Positions 24,192-38,800 of a stretch of 64,000 nt of DNA are shown one piece after another (the first letter of the stretch is position 1; each line of letters starts with the position of its first letter). Location: assembly GCA_022749755.1 (NCBI GenBank), contig CM040440.1, forward strand, positions 15,053,269 through 15,117,268, read 5' to 3'. Source of the stretch: Azadirachta indica. Its lineage: Eukaryota > Streptophyta > Magnoliopsida > Sapindales > Meliaceae. The notes beneath the pieces are model-generated. The model searched no databases, was not told the DNA's origin, and saw only the letters and a list, made by a program, of their open reading frames with translations. The translations under genes were made by a program, and so were the position numbers.

Positions 24192-25924
24192 AAGAGAGAG
24201 GATCTGTTGGCAATGGTGGTAAATGTGAGGTGAATGATGCAAACATTTGTAGTTTAAAAGGGGTTTACAGTGAGGGAGAGGGGGAAAAGGAGTGAGTGTG
24301 GATGCTGAGATATTGAAGAGAATCACTTTGGATTGTGTTTCAAAATCACAAGATCTAGTGAATGTGATTTGTTTCTATATTTGAGGATATCAAATTAAAG
24401 AAACCTCTATGCCATCTTTCACATTTTTGCAGAATTTGATTAAAATAGCTTTGACGGTTGATTTACATATCTCACCTGCTTTACTCGTCTTTTACTTTCT
24501 AACTCTAATTTCCCATTAATATTTTTTTTTCCCGGGCTAATTACAAGGAATTTGCAAATAAGACAATTAAAAATCAAAATATCTACATTTGATACACTTA
24601 ACAAAGATATATATATATATATATATGTATCAGATTCTTAATTGGCGAATTCTGGTGCATAATCGAAAGTCATCAGGTGACAGTAAATTATCAAGCCTTA
24701 TCAATTTAATTAATGCTGAGTCATCATCCTTACTATAATATTATTAGAAGGATAATTCAGTCCGAATAAAAGAGATTTTCACCTCTAAATTGATTTTTAT
24801 TTTTATTTTTATTTTTGCTCATCAAGGTAAATTTAGAAAACCAAACCAAAATTTAAAGGAGTTCAATGTACTTGGCTTTATGTAGTGTCAGTCTTGTAAG
24901 AAAATTCACAGCTTTTGACCTTGCTTTTATTCACGGGTCCTCCAGAAATGGACAAAGCTTACGAAAAGATTCTTCATGAAAATGGAAAACAGAAATTTCC
25001 CAATAAGGATTTTATGATGCATGAGACAATGCCCACATGGACATGGCCTCCTTGAGACGTCTGTAGATTCTTGCTACGTTAGGATTTGACTTGACTGGCA
25101 TTAACAGAACAGAAGGAGACCTTCCCACAATCAATTGGCTGAAATGAAAATAATGGGCTGCTTTTGAATTGAACCACTCTTCGCTTTCCAAAGGCTATTC
25201 CATCCAGCACATCAGCTTTGCCTATGAAACGGTTTTCCATATCAAGGTTCAGCTTATTTTCATTGATCCGTAATTTCTTGTTATTGCAGTGGAATCAACC
25301 GTCCCCAATGTGAAAGTCTACCTATTCTCTTACCAGAATTGAAAACAAACATACGCTACGCTTTAAGTTTCCTCCCTCCTCAGCCGACAAATCTTTTTGT
25401 GGGATTTCATCTAACAGGTTTCTGAACACTTTTTCGGAGAGAAGAAGAAAATGCTCAACCAATCACTTGAATCATATGTGCATTTGTATACAAATATATG
25501 AGACTAAACCTGAGGTGGTCCCTCCACCTCCACGGTAACTTTCTTTTTTTTTTTTTTTTTTTTTTTTGGCGGGGGAGGGGGGGGCGGTGGAAGTTGAAGC
25601 TATAGTGGACAAAAAAATATTTGCATGAGCAGAGAGATTTCTCCAAACCATATTATAATTTTTTCCATGACAGAAAACTGTTCAAATGTTCATTACAACA
25701 TGAGCATAATACTGCATGCCATATTTCTTTACCCCAAAAAGCACTCTCCCTCCAAACAACACAAACAAACAAATAAAATAAAATAAAATAAAATATTATA
25801 TATCTAAAAACGAAACAAAATGAAATTACAGGAAAAACCCTCAAATAGCATTCACACAATATACAAATACACAACAATGAATAAACCCAAACCCACAAAA
25901 TATCTTCCCAAAGGAAGCAGTTAA
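24004..25924. other. Region between the response regulator and CLASP
   Basis: The 5' leader of the response-regulator gene is probably at 24004-24350; it contains a GA repeat (about 24150-24200; CT-rich on the transcribed strand). The 3' UTR of CLASP probably reaches some hundred bases below 25925. Between them, 24.4-25.5 kb shows no supported gene. A T run followed by a G-rich tract lies at about 25543-25590. Confidence 0.5.
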
Positions 25925-28900
25925 TCATTGGTTTGCATCAATTGTGGTACCTGTCCTTGCCTGAGAAATCCGATTAGCATAGATCGTTACCAATCGCAGT
26001 TGTGTACTGTTGAGCCCTTTCAAGTATGGAACAAATGCTTGTCCCAGCATAATATATATGTCCACTAAACAAAAAACAACAGTCTGCAACACCCAACAAC
26101 ATGCAACAAAACAAAGTCCACGGTTGATCAGATAAAAGAAAGAAAAAACAATGAAAGCACAAAACAAAAAATGCATGAATGTAATGTCTTGAGGGCTATG
26201 GTTGGATAATTTTTCTAATGGGATTAGTACGACCAACTCTAAGACATTCAATTGTACCTGATTTTTAACAAAATTGACCAGAGAAACGCAATATTAACTA
26301 CATACAAATCATATTAAAAAAATACCTTGCGAACGTCTGCACTCTGGCTTCCAAAGGCTTCAAAGAGAGCGGGTAAAAATGATGGCAACTGAGCCATCAA
26401 TTCATCCTGTGAGAGCCGGCCCACAAGCTGAGCATAAAAGACAAACAGCTTGGTAATATAATTGTTGAAATATGAAAGCTTCATGACAAGTATGTGAATA
26501 TATGTCAAACTTCATCTGTTTCTTGTGCGACTAAACCATTCTGGTTCCTGGTTCCTAAAACTTTACATTGGGGGACCATATGATAAAAAACCAACCCGAT
26601 AATATGTTATCACTCATCCAAAAACCCACTTCTTTTGCAATTCTGTAGATAAAATTCAAATTTGAATAAAATAAATTGGAAAACTAATCCATAATCCATA
26701 CAACTAAATCTCCTTTGTTCCCCAAGGCAATAACAAATAGAACCCATTCACCCAGTGTAATTCTTACAATCAAAGACCTTTGATTATGAAGATCAAAATG
26801 ACTGGCAGAATGTGAATATGCCCTAGGGTTATGATTTTAATCCCCTTCATGCTTGTCATGCATCCATTTCTGTTCCTTTGCCTTGAACATGAACCCTCTA
26901 CTCCAATTTACGACACCATTGTTCTTGAAAACCTTAACAGAAGTATTATTTTTGCTGAGTACAATATGAAATGCAATAGTCGAAAATACCTTTGTCAAAC
27001 AGTTTATGCAAGTCACAAGAGTCTTCTCATCTTCAGTAACCAATAAAGGGACAATAACCTGCAATACAAATATTGACAGCAACACATCATAACTACACTC
27101 AATCACGGAGAGAACAGAGCAAAAGATTTATTTTTCTCCATGATAATAAGAGAAGATAAAGCCTAAAAAATCCAATGAGGAGTATATGTGCATGTAAGAG
27201 AGAATTTTCAGAAACACATACACTTAAACATCTGAATGGATCATACTGAGACAACACTACAGTCAAGCAATGATCAGCTTCATTTGAAACCTGAAAATGG
27301 ATCAGAAAGGTTGAGGCACCAAACACATGGAAAGTATTGTCAAAGAACTAGTTGAACAAAAATAAATTACTTTGGGAACGGTGTCCTTTGTTACATGGAG
27401 CAGCTTCTCAATTACTATCTCGACAGAATCTTCCATAGCACTTTTCTGTTAGCAGGACATAAAGGGTGGAAATTAAGTTAAGAACTCAATGGACAAAAAG
27501 AAACATGAACATATGAACATGAACAGACCTGATTTTTTAGCATTTCATTAATCAATGATAGAGTAACCTCCCGAATTGACGAATCAGCATCATCCAACAC
27601 CTCAAGAACAGCTGTCAAAATTTGATTGAAGTACTACAAATATACAAAAAGATGGACATCAATATATAATATAAATCAAACTATAGCAGAGAAGCAGAGA
27701 AATTTGTAATAATGGACACAAGCATTCCATAACGTATAATGATAATATAAATATTAAACTACACAGCCAACCAATATCACACAGAATGGCACATGAACGG
27801 TAGGCAATCATGATCCAGTGACAAAAACTCAAAAACTTTTAAAAGTTAAACAAATGGAGGTAAAACAGTAATTTGAACCTAACATTTTCATTCAGCCTGA
27901 AGATAGAAAAACTATATCAGTCCTATCTAACGTGATAAACGTACACGCATATCCATCTGCACATGCACACGCATACACATAGTAAGAAAAGAGATTGAGT
28001 TCAGAAACTGATCGTGCCTTGGTCCAAATTGAGTGATCATTGGCCACAGAAGCTTCAATTAGTTGCTGAATTGCACCACGCTTGGTTGTAGAAGGACTTC
28101 CATCATTCCCATTGCAAATCTACAATAATACAAGGAAAGCCTTGGTCAATTCTAGAGTTCTTTCAAATCTATTTCCTCAGATGTTATAAGCATTTTGAGA
28201 AGTAAACTATTTCTTTTTGGTTTGGGTGTTTCTCTCACACAGAGTTTCAGTCAGGAGCCGACAACAACTTGAGAAAAGCAATGATGTTAAAAAGCTCACC
28301 AGGTGAAGAAGTTGGGGAATGCTTGGTCCAGAATCTGCCATAGAGTTGGTCTTTATAGCCGACAGTTTAGGATGACCCAGGTCCAACTCTGGTGGAATTT
28401 CATTATTATGCCCAACATCTTCTGAGATCCCTAAGTGGTCAGAGCTCATTAGGCCATTAATGTCCAGACGTGGTGTAGACAAACTCTCGAAGTATGTGTT
28501 TGAAGCATTCAAATCCTTAGCTTTGGAACTAACATCAGCGTTAGAACTGGTCTCAAAGTTCTGATACAAGTTCTCCTTAGTTTCATCAGATGTCACATGA
28601 CCTGTACTGCCTGTCATCAGGCTCGATTCTTGCATAGAACTCCATTTCCTGCCACCATCACTATCAATGGAACCAGAAGAATACCTTCCAAAGTAATGAC
28701 TCTTTTTGGAGGCAACAGCATATCCTTCTTCTGAAGATGTTCCCACAACATCAGATGGGTCATAAGAGGACTTCAGGCGCTGTCGCTCTTTCTTGCTCTG
28801 CAAATAGTTCATTAGATCCACCTCAATACGAGGAGTGTACTGTTTAAGGGCTCGTCTCAAGGAATTTTGTTCTTCAACTGATAAACTAAGAATGAAATTA

Positions 28901-31900
28901 AGCACAGCAGTTGGTTCATAGTGGGAATAGACAGATATAATGCATGTAATAGCTGCTTCTTTAAGCTTAGTATTTTTATCATGAACCAATGGTGCCAACT
29001 TCGCAAGCCATAACTTCAAGATGCCAAGATTACCAGAACCTTCAGAATTCACAGCATGCTTGTTAAAGGAACTTATAGCAAACTCAATCACAGCCAATTT
29101 GGCCTTCGGTGATCGCTGTTCATCGAGTGAACGAAGCAAAGCAGGTAAGAGGGAGTCTACACTGTAAGTTTTGCTTACAATGTCCAAAGTTGTTGAGCAA
29201 GGTTGCCTAACTAACTCCTTTGGATCAATTAGCCGTGAGAAAACATGGGGTAAAATCCTTTCCATGTAGCTCTCAAAAGACTTCCGGCAGGATGGAATAA
29301 TATCTGCAAGTGTTGAAAGAGCTGCCTGTGCAACTTTATGGTGAGGATCATCCAAGTGCTGGAAGAACAACTTCATTACCTTCTCAAAATTTTGGATTAC
29401 TTCCTGAATACCTTTAGGGCCTTGCTGCAGCAATGACCGGAGATAGTTAAAAGCAGCAACCCTAGCACACCAGTCAGAACTCGGACTGAGTCCTTCACTC
29501 AGAGCATCGCCAAGAGAGGCTGGGCCATCTGTATAATTTGACATCTCACCAAGTGACAGTTGGCTATCATCAAAACTCTTCCTCCTGCTAGCAGACATCC
29601 GCCCAGATACATGCTTTCTCAAAAGTGGCCTCTGGAAATTGGGAATGTAACTGTTTTGTGAATCCCTAAAGTTTCCATCTTTACACGGTGTGTCCAAATA
29701 TTGCCTGTCAATGTGTGGGTTCATGAAACGCTTAGCTTCCCTAATGTCATCAGTCTCTTCAATGGAACCTCTTTCTTGTAATTTTTCAGTAGCCCTTCTA
29801 GCTGCGTACGATGAAAGTGACGACAGAGACTCAGTTGCCAAATTGCTGCGATGAGATAATTTTCCAGAATCTTTGGAAGCTTGAATTTGAGTGATGATGT
29901 CAGACAATACCATGCCACCATTGCGGTTACTACCTTTATTTACACCAGTGGCTGTTGATTCCACTGTTAAAGAGTTTGTGTGATCGTTAGAAGCTGGAAC
30001 AGCTGCAGGGAACGGTGGATCTCGAGAGGATGGAGGGTCAACTCCTGCACTAGGGAGCAACAAGAAAAAAAAAATTAGCCGCTCACAAATTATTCAAACT
30101 TTGAATCATAAATTATTCTGGTAATCAGTCATAATTGCATGACTGAATGAATTCACACACTGAAAATCCATCCAATCAATTCAAAAGATATGAAATAGGT
30201 GAACCCATTTAATACCTAGATCCAAACTAGATGACCGAAGAGTTGAAGGATTCTGTTTGTCAGATATCTCCAAACCTCTGAGCATGCTTTCAATTGCAGA
30301 GACTTTCTGTTTGCTTGCATGCAGCACACTTTCCAAACTACGTTCAGTACCTTTATTAAGGGACTTCGCTTGTGAGAGAAGCAGTCCAGAGGAGAGAGAT
30401 GTCCCTGAGGATAATGTTGAACTTCTATCCATCGCAACAATAGCAGAAGTTCCATATCCAGGTGGATTTGAAGGATTTGATGTTTGAGGAGTAAATGACA
30501 TCTGTCCACCTCTATCACGAACAGAAGGAGAGGCATGTCGCCGATGCAACCCCCCATCCTCTTCATTTATTAACTGTCAAATACACAATCTGTTTTAGAC
30601 TATGGTCATGGCAATGGAAGTAGGAAACCACACTCTTTAATTAGCGAAGAAGCAAAATACCCTTTGAATGACAGGATCGAAGGATGAAAATAAGCGACGA
30701 GAACGATCTGGCCAAGTCTTTGCAAACATTCTATAGCACATTCTTGCAGTTGATCGCACCTGTAAGAAACAAGAATATAATAGTTTTAACAAAAGAAAAT
30801 TATGAGGTACCTATAGGTATCCTGGCAATAGAATTGAAATTAATATACTAGCAAAGTATATGTCAATTTAACTTGAACAATAACCTGTCACAGATTTGAA
30901 ACTGTGAAAATTATGTTCACCATTGAAACAAGAACCGCACATAACTATTAAAATTTTGAGGACAGCATTGCTCATGGACAAAAGTATACAAGAGCCCAGC
31001 TCAGTCAGCTATGAGAATAACTCTACCCTCACATTGGAAATATCAACACAATCTCAAACGAAAATAAATAAATCTGAGACAAACAGAAGGCAACCCAACT
31101 TCCAAGAAGAAAGGACAATACAGACTTCAATAACTGCAGAGAAAACTCAAAATGGTAAACATGATGTCATTCCTTGTTTTCCAAGTACACCGCATCCAAT
31201 GTGCAAAGGATGTCAAAGCAGAAGGAAATCAAATGCAGGTCCCCCTCCACCTAAACCAGAAACAAACCAGATTCCCAACATAAGTACCTCACTCATTGCA
31301 TCTGCAACACAACACCTGATAAGATCTTCATACAGATCGGCAGACCGATGTATTTCTGGTGCATCAGGCCAGTGTTCTAATATCAACAGAGCATATTCAC
31401 AACACCTGCAATATAAAAGAGCACATAACAGTGATTTAACAGCACAGAAACTGTATCATAAATTTCAAAAGGCCGAGTCACACCTTGCACGGAGCACTGC
31501 ATTACGATCGTTCTTTGCAGAATCAGCTATGCGTGGGAGCACGCGAGCAACTTTGCAATTACGTAACATCTAGAGATGATAAGGGTCAACTTAAGAAAGA
31601 CATTTAAAACAGGACCAACTGACAAGCAATTTTGAAAGAGATAAATTGTCTAAATATTTAAACTGAAAAATTACCGTTTTAATGCAGTTATCCGCAGACT
31701 CTGCAATTACAAGTACAGTAATCACAACCAACTTGAAAAGGACCTGATATATCATATCATAAAATTAACAAAATGTTTTGAGCACACTAAGGTTGCAACA
31801 GCAGCAAGAGAAAGTTAAAAAGTTACCGGAATGAACATCTCAGCACATGCCTCAAAATCCCCCAAGAGCTCCTTGGACAAAAAGGATAATAGATGACAGG

Positions 31901-34900
31901 CCTATATAAAAATAAAAATCCAACTTAGCCACGGGTATACCAACTTTTTACTTTCACAATCCAATATCAAGAAACATCAGTCTCAAGAAATTAAAGTTTG
32001 AGCAACACTAGGAACCAATAGCTGTAGATAAGCCAAGCAATCATGAAACAATATCCAAAAGAGGAATAAGAGAGACAATATGAACACTAAAATCTAGCAC
32101 TTGTAAACAAAAGAAAATGCAGCACACCTGCTTTACGATGCTAGACCTCCGATCGGATAATTGGGTGCTCAATGGGCCAACAAGTTGTTTCAGTAGGCCC
32201 CGGAAACAGGGATGGTCAGTAGCGCCTGATAAGAACAGATTAGTTGGACTAATATAACAACGTTTCTTCTTCAAAAACAGAGGTATACAAACTCATAGTG
32301 AATGTACAAAAACCGTATGCAGTGCTATGATTGCATTGCATCAGCAACATTCAACTAATGAAAATTCAAGTAATTTATTTAGGCACTGAAAGACCTTCTA
32401 ATTGCCAATTCAAGCTATGATTGAATTTCAACAAGAGAGAAATTAGCAAACTATCTTGCAATTCAAAACACATACATCAAAAGCATATCATGGAAAGCAC
32501 ATTGATAAATCACTAAAATTACACAATGAGAAGTCACAAGTCCAGTAACTCTCTCTGATAAATAAAGAACTAGTAGGCAGATATACAATATGTGCATAAG
32601 AAGGGAAAAGAGAAAAATAAATTAACAAAAGATAAACCAGAAAGCAAGAGATAGATGGAACAGACAGAAAAAAGAAAATGATCAAGCCCAAAAAGGGAAA
32701 CCGCCCTTGTTTTCCTTTGGTGAAAATTGATAATCTTAATCAACCTAAAAAATTGATACATAAGCTATTGTATTCCAACACCTCCCACAACTTTACTACT
32801 GCCCACCTGCTAGTATTGCAACAGAGAAAAGTACTTTAGAAAACACACAAAACACGGAGAGAGAAGGGGATAGACACCTCCTAAGACAAGGCCTTCCACT
32901 CTCTGCATGGCAGCAATACGGATAGACCAGTCTTTATCAGGTACAAGGGTAGAAGCAATTTTCTCAAATTCCCTAATAAGCTCCTTTTCTGAGTATACTT
33001 TGATCGGCTCTATGACTTTCTCTGTGATATCTTCTCCTGCAAAGAACAGAGTAACAAACAATAAACATCACTATGCAGAACATCAGAGGTTTTATTTATC
33101 TAACAGCAATGCAAAGTCCTAATTAAACAATAATTTCAAAAAGTGTGCCACTCTTCAAGAATGGAAAAACCCAGGAACTTTTTATACCAAAATCAGCACA
33201 AATCACCAAATATTTAAACATCCTTGGCCTAGATTTAAATCAATGCTAACCTCCAAAGAGAGACATCTCCCTTGAGGAACTCTTGGCCTTTGGACTACTC
33301 TTTCTGGGATTAAAGCTTGCAGGCTTCAGCTCCCCAGCAGCAAAGGCATTTGTGAGTCCATCTGAAGAGCGAATTTGTGGTTGAATTTTCTCCAGCCTCG
33401 CATTAATATCTTTCACCTGCAGTCACAGATTGTATTATGAAAATTAAGTAAAAAGAAAAAGAGAAACTCAATTATGTTCCTTGCTGTCAATTGGCCTAGA
33501 ATGACTGCTATTTATCATACTACAAATGCAATTAGAGCAAAACTAAGCAAGAAAAATCTCAGGACACAGAAAACATGGGGAAGAAATTGCAGATAAAGAT
33601 GTACTATTCTCAGCTAGATATTCACCATAGATGTAGGAAGATTATGGCGATGAAGTTCATCACGGAATTGAGGCCCAGCCTGCGTATACATCTCCTGGAA
33701 AAGAAACAAACAGGTTAATATGCTTAGAGGTCCCTCCCCACTTAAGGAAAACAAAGAATAAACCAGAAATCTTCGAAAGCACTTTGCAAGGAAGAAGGAT
33801 GATGATCATTGGATCTTCCAATTAGAAAAGCACCAATAGTTTCAATTAGTAAGCACTTACTATTCTTTCCTAGTAAGAAATACTTATGACTCAACCCAAT
33901 AGTAACCTAAATTACTCCATAAAGATCTGACGATCTAAGCTATTGCATTGATTGAAGCACAGGTTAATAACGTTGATAGTATTAACACCCACAATCATAT
34001 ATTACAGAGGAATCATTAAGAACAGAATTCAGGAAAAACCCTCAAGGTAACCTCCAAAACTTGAAACTTCAAGTCACAGAATACAACTTGAACCCTATAG
34101 AGGCCTCTATCTTCCTCAATGCATGGTAATTTTAAAGCAAGGAGAGGAAGCTGGAGAAGCCCTAAAGAAGCAAAAGAAAGCGAGATACAGAAGAGGCTAT
34201 AGAGGTAAAACATTATTATATACAACTCATAAAGACATAACATCACCTATTTACACTAAGCTCAATGGAGAATGAAGTTAAGAACACCAAATATTCCACT
34301 AACCTCAATGCACAATATAGCTGCTTCCCTAACACCAGGATTTGGATCATTCAGCATCTGCAAAATCTGATAGTTGAAGAGAACTTTTGATCAGTTCAAC
34401 TACCGAAAAGCAATTGAAGACAAAAGCCATGTGCTTTAATTAAGAAATACTAGTTATCATACTGGAGGAAGAATAGCACGCTGAAGAGGTAGCTCAGTAG
34501 ATGCAAAAAGACCAATTGCTGAGGTGACAGTTCGCGCAAACTCTTCCCTAACTCTCCAACTTCTATGTGTCCAGGCATAAGAACCTGCTCTTTCAACAAT
34601 AATTGTTGGAGAAGAAACCTACAACAATGTATTATTCTTAGCGGCCCTTTCATATTCCTTGTTTCTTCCAGTGTCGCAATATATAATGTACATCACAATG
34701 TTTAGTTCATTTTACTAAATGTCAAAACATAAAAAATATATGAAACACTGTCCAAATTCCAAACAGAATGTTTCACAAAGGACCAAAATTTGTTATATAA
34801 CACATAAAACAAAAAAGGAAAAAAAAAAAATCAGGCACATGGCAAATTTAAAATATATTCTCACACAAACATAAACATGTGCGCATGAATAAATCGACAG

Positions 34901-35870
34901 GCATGCACTTGTTGGAATTCACTCTTCTAAAGAACCTGGAATAGGCATAAAGCTAGTCATGCCAATTTACTTGAGAGGCAGAAGAAGAATAGGGACATCC
35001 CTAAAAGAAAATGTTGATGTATTGCCACAACTAAAACATACCACATGTTCACATATAAACATCCATGTCTAAGGTTTTTTTTTTTTTTTCTGAAATAAAA
35101 TTTTAAAAAATACTACCACAGTTTTAAGTCTACTCCATGTGATTGGGAGAAGTAATTACCCAATTAGGCAAAAAGAAATTCCTTCCATTGATTTTTTAAT
35201 GTAAAAGCGATTATGATTGCAAGGTAAAGAGTTGGATTTTTAAATTTCCCATGGAAATGGGATATTAAATAATCAATAGTCTCATTTAAACAACCGTAAT
35301 CAAAATTCCAGCCATTAATTAAAATAAAAGCCAGTAAAAGCTCATTAAGTGAAAACAAAATTGCTGGCATTTCTTTAGACGACAAGTAATTTACAAACCT
35401 CCAACTGCACATCGCGTCGATTTCATTTACTACACACAATTACAGAAAAAAATCGAAAAAAAATTAATACTACACTGACCAGTGAAGCAAAACGAACATT
35501 TAAAAAAATCTATCAAATTCAACTAATCATAAATTACCTCCATGAGAGTGAGCAAGAGCCGTCTCGCAGCATCACGAACGGGCTGTTTTGCATCACCTAA
35601 TCGCTCAACAACCGCTGGGACGAGAGCATTAAAATGCAGTTTGAAGTGGTCACCAGAGAGCACAGCAGCAGAAGCAAGAGACTGAAGCGCGCCCTGAGAA
35701 ACCCTAAAATTGTTGTCCTTCAAGAGATCCATGCAGCAATCGACGAGCATCGTAACTTCAGCGCTAGTGAGACTCTTTCTAGAAGCTTCTAGAAGTTGGT
35801 GGAGACGCTCAACTCCGGCCATCCGCTCCTTGGTGTCCTTCGCGCGTGCCAGTTCCAGCGCCTCCTCCAT
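25925..35870 (-). CDS. CLASP: CLASP, microtubule plus-end and lattice-binding TOG/HEAT protein, ~1424 aa
   Basis: Twenty-one coding exons: 35870-35538, 34618-34463, 34366-34304, 33694-33626, 33416-33251, 33036-32878, 32225-32128, 31901-31827, 31743-31675, 31569-31484, 31405-31288, 30759-30661, 30573-30216, 30044-28300, 28119-28018, 27633-27529, 27445-27371, 27290-27222, 27058-26990, 26427-26326, 26083-25925. Phase is kept throughout, and all introns are GT-AG except intron 15 (GC donor at 28017-28016). The product starts MEEALELARAKDTKERMAG and ends ARTGTTIDANQ. HEAT/TOG arrays lie at about 1-220 and 280-520, a Ser/Arg-rich basic linker at about 500-650, a further HEAT block at about 700-890, a Ser-rich low-complexity stretch at about 890-1080 and C-terminal HEAT repeats to the end. 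Length matches Arabidopsis CLASP (about 1439 aa). In plants CLASP stabilises cortical microtubules at cell edges and links them to growth signalling. Confidence 0.95.
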
Positions 35871-38800
35871 TTAGCCTCGATCTGGTGCCACACGCGTCAG
35901 ATCTACAAAAAATTTACCGATCAAATTCGCAACAGAAAATCGGAGCGTGAGGAATGCTTGTGGCGATTATCCTTAATTTATACGCCGATTAGTGATTTAA
36001 GTGAAAATTTAATTAAATTTTATAGGTGGTAAAGTGAGTGAGAGTGAAATGTCGAGAAAAAGAAAGAGAGATTTAGCGGAGAAGTGCCGCTTAATTTAGA
36101 GAAAGAGAGAGATAGAGAGTGAAGGGAGTAGAGAGACTAAAAATTCACGGAGAAGATGATGCAAGTATGTGGTTGCGGGGTGGTTGAGAAATTTACCCAC
36201 AGGTTTAGAATTAATTTACGGGATATGCCACTGTGTTGTCGTTGAAGTTGAATCTTGCTGTTTGGGTAGTGAGTGAGAAAACATGATAACAGTATGAATA
36301 TGACGGATTCAGTGTGTGCGGGGTTTTTAATTTTTTGATTTTTAATTTTCATTTGTTCTATTAATTGCGGTTAGTTGACACTTCCGGACGATTGTCGGGT
36401 GGGTTTGACCCGGTTCATGCTCTGTCGGTTTAAATTAAATAATTATAATTAAAGGAAGGTATTGAGTAATTAAAAGACAGTATCATTTACAGTAGCGTTA
36501 AAATTAACAATGTTTAATAACTCAAAAGATATTTTATTACTTACTAAAATTATTGGGTTTCATTTATTTAAATAACAAAAGTCATAATAATAAATGGCAA
36601 CATGCGAGCTATTTATTAATCAAAATTTGTTCTAAATGAAAAGAATTGATGGGCCAAACACCAATAATTTAAGTCATTTGTTTCAAAATTAGGTATATTA
36701 TGTAAGCATGTTAAAAGACTTGTACGTAGTTACCTTGACTTCCAATCAATGCGTGTTTTTTTTTTAATTATATTTATTTTCTCAAATTGGAAATTAAACC
36801 AATCTTTCCTTTCGCTTAGTGCAAACATTTGTTCTCCAACGCAAGAAAAGTAGAAGAAAAGTATAGACATTGTTTTCAAATGTGTTTGAAACTACATATT
36901 CATTGAGTTTAATTAATTGTGTTCAGGTAAGAAAAATTTGACATTAAGTTAATCACGTTTAGATATATATATTTTTTAAATAAAATAAGACATTCATATG
37001 TTTGTTTTGGCTCGTAGTGAATGACCCATTTGCTTTGTACAAAGACAAAATGTCGTATCTAAACTAATCCATTATAAAGTTAGTTTTTCATGTGTAATTA
37101 TTCTCACACCAAATTGTTGTTTTATTGGCACTTGGCTTTTGGCCGATGCTAAGTAATTCAACCCATTTCTCCATTTCTTCCTCTTTTCATAAATTGATGA
37201 ATAGTTTTTTATATATTATCACGTGTGTGACGTTAAGAGTAAACTTGATTCAATTTAAATTTAAAAATTTGAGTTACATAGTAACAAAATAATTTAAAAT
37301 AAATCCTAACTCGTTATACTAAATATAAGTTTTTGAAAAAAAAATGTTTATTGATAACATCATACTATGTCAAAAAATACTATATACATTCAAGTTAATT
37401 TATGATAATTATCATGCGTCTTGTTAAATTTAGTCTCTTTCTTTTCTTTTTTTTGGGTATATTTCAACTCTAAAATTTTTTTTATTATTTTATAAATTTT
37501 AAAAGCATTATAACTACACACTATGAAATTATACTATTTTTGTTTTCATTATTGACATTGCTATATTTATTATTATTTTTTTTTAAAGAAAAAACATGTA
37601 ACAAATTTTAGGTGGGTATAGCAATTATTGGTTTCCCATCATGGCTCAAAAATAATGGCGGAACTCAAAATTGTGGAGGTGAATTCAGAGTACTAAATGA
37701 TGGAATAGGCTCCAATGATAAGAAGTTGTACCGAAATATAAAGAGGCATAATGTTGGTTCACGGGTCAATCAATTAACCAAAAAAATGTTAGTTAATTGA
37801 GTTTTAAGAAGCGATAAGATTCAAAAGAGGATGATTGTTACAGCCACAAACAAGAAAAGCCTAACTTAATGACAAAGCCAACCCAACAACCCCATTTTGG
37901 ACATTTCTCCAGAAAAACATTTGCCCCACGAAGGTTATCCACTTTCACTTTTGCTTCATCATTTACTTACTACTGCATTAAATTTAATCAATTCATTATA
38001 GGTTAATTTCGATCGACCCATTTCTTTATTGATAAATATTAAACAATCTCTTTTTTTTTTTTTCTTTAAAGTTATCAACACACCCCCACTTCATTATCTC
38101 TCATAAGTAAAATTAATTTAGCGCCAAAACTATAGTGACAAATTAATAGGAAAATAGAATAACTCTCTTCTATTTTTTTTTCTCTTCATATTTCCTTTTT
38201 TATTTTCTCACTTTTTTTTTCTCCACCCCAAATATGTTCCAATTTGAGCATGAGAAAGTGTTAGTGAGATAATTCAAGAGGTAGCCAATGCAAGTCTTTT
38301 TCCCCACAATCACAGTGTCTCATCTGATTTTTATTTCCTGCAATCAGAGTTTGATTTATATGATTGTTAGAGATTTTAATTACTCTATTATATTTTTATT
38401 AGTAAAAATAAATTTTTATAAATCATTGAATTAATTTTGGTCCATATTGATGGTGATTCATTTTTATTTTAGTGACAAAACCCCAAGGAAATGAGAAAAA
38501 AAAAAAAATTTCTTAAGATGATGCAAAAGATTTAGGGTTCAAATAGGGTTAGGGAGAGCTCGAATTTATTTCTTATAATATTTGAAAAAAGAAAGAAATG
38601 TATTGAAAACTAATTTTATTTCATTAATTATTCTAAAAATGTAAATATATTTTTATCTTTTCGTGGCAGGGGTATTTTTTTTCACATTAATTTTGTAATA
38701 CGGCAAAAAAATTAACTTTCTCCCTCGGTCGAATGTGCTCAACTATTATATTTAACAGCACGGAATAATAACTCAGGATGTTTACATTATTAACAAAAAT

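Noticed and set aside
30923..31573. 216-codon open frame on the + strand
   Set aside because: It lies opposite CLASP exons 10 and 11 and their introns. The antisense exons account for the coding-like parts, and the translation resembles no family.
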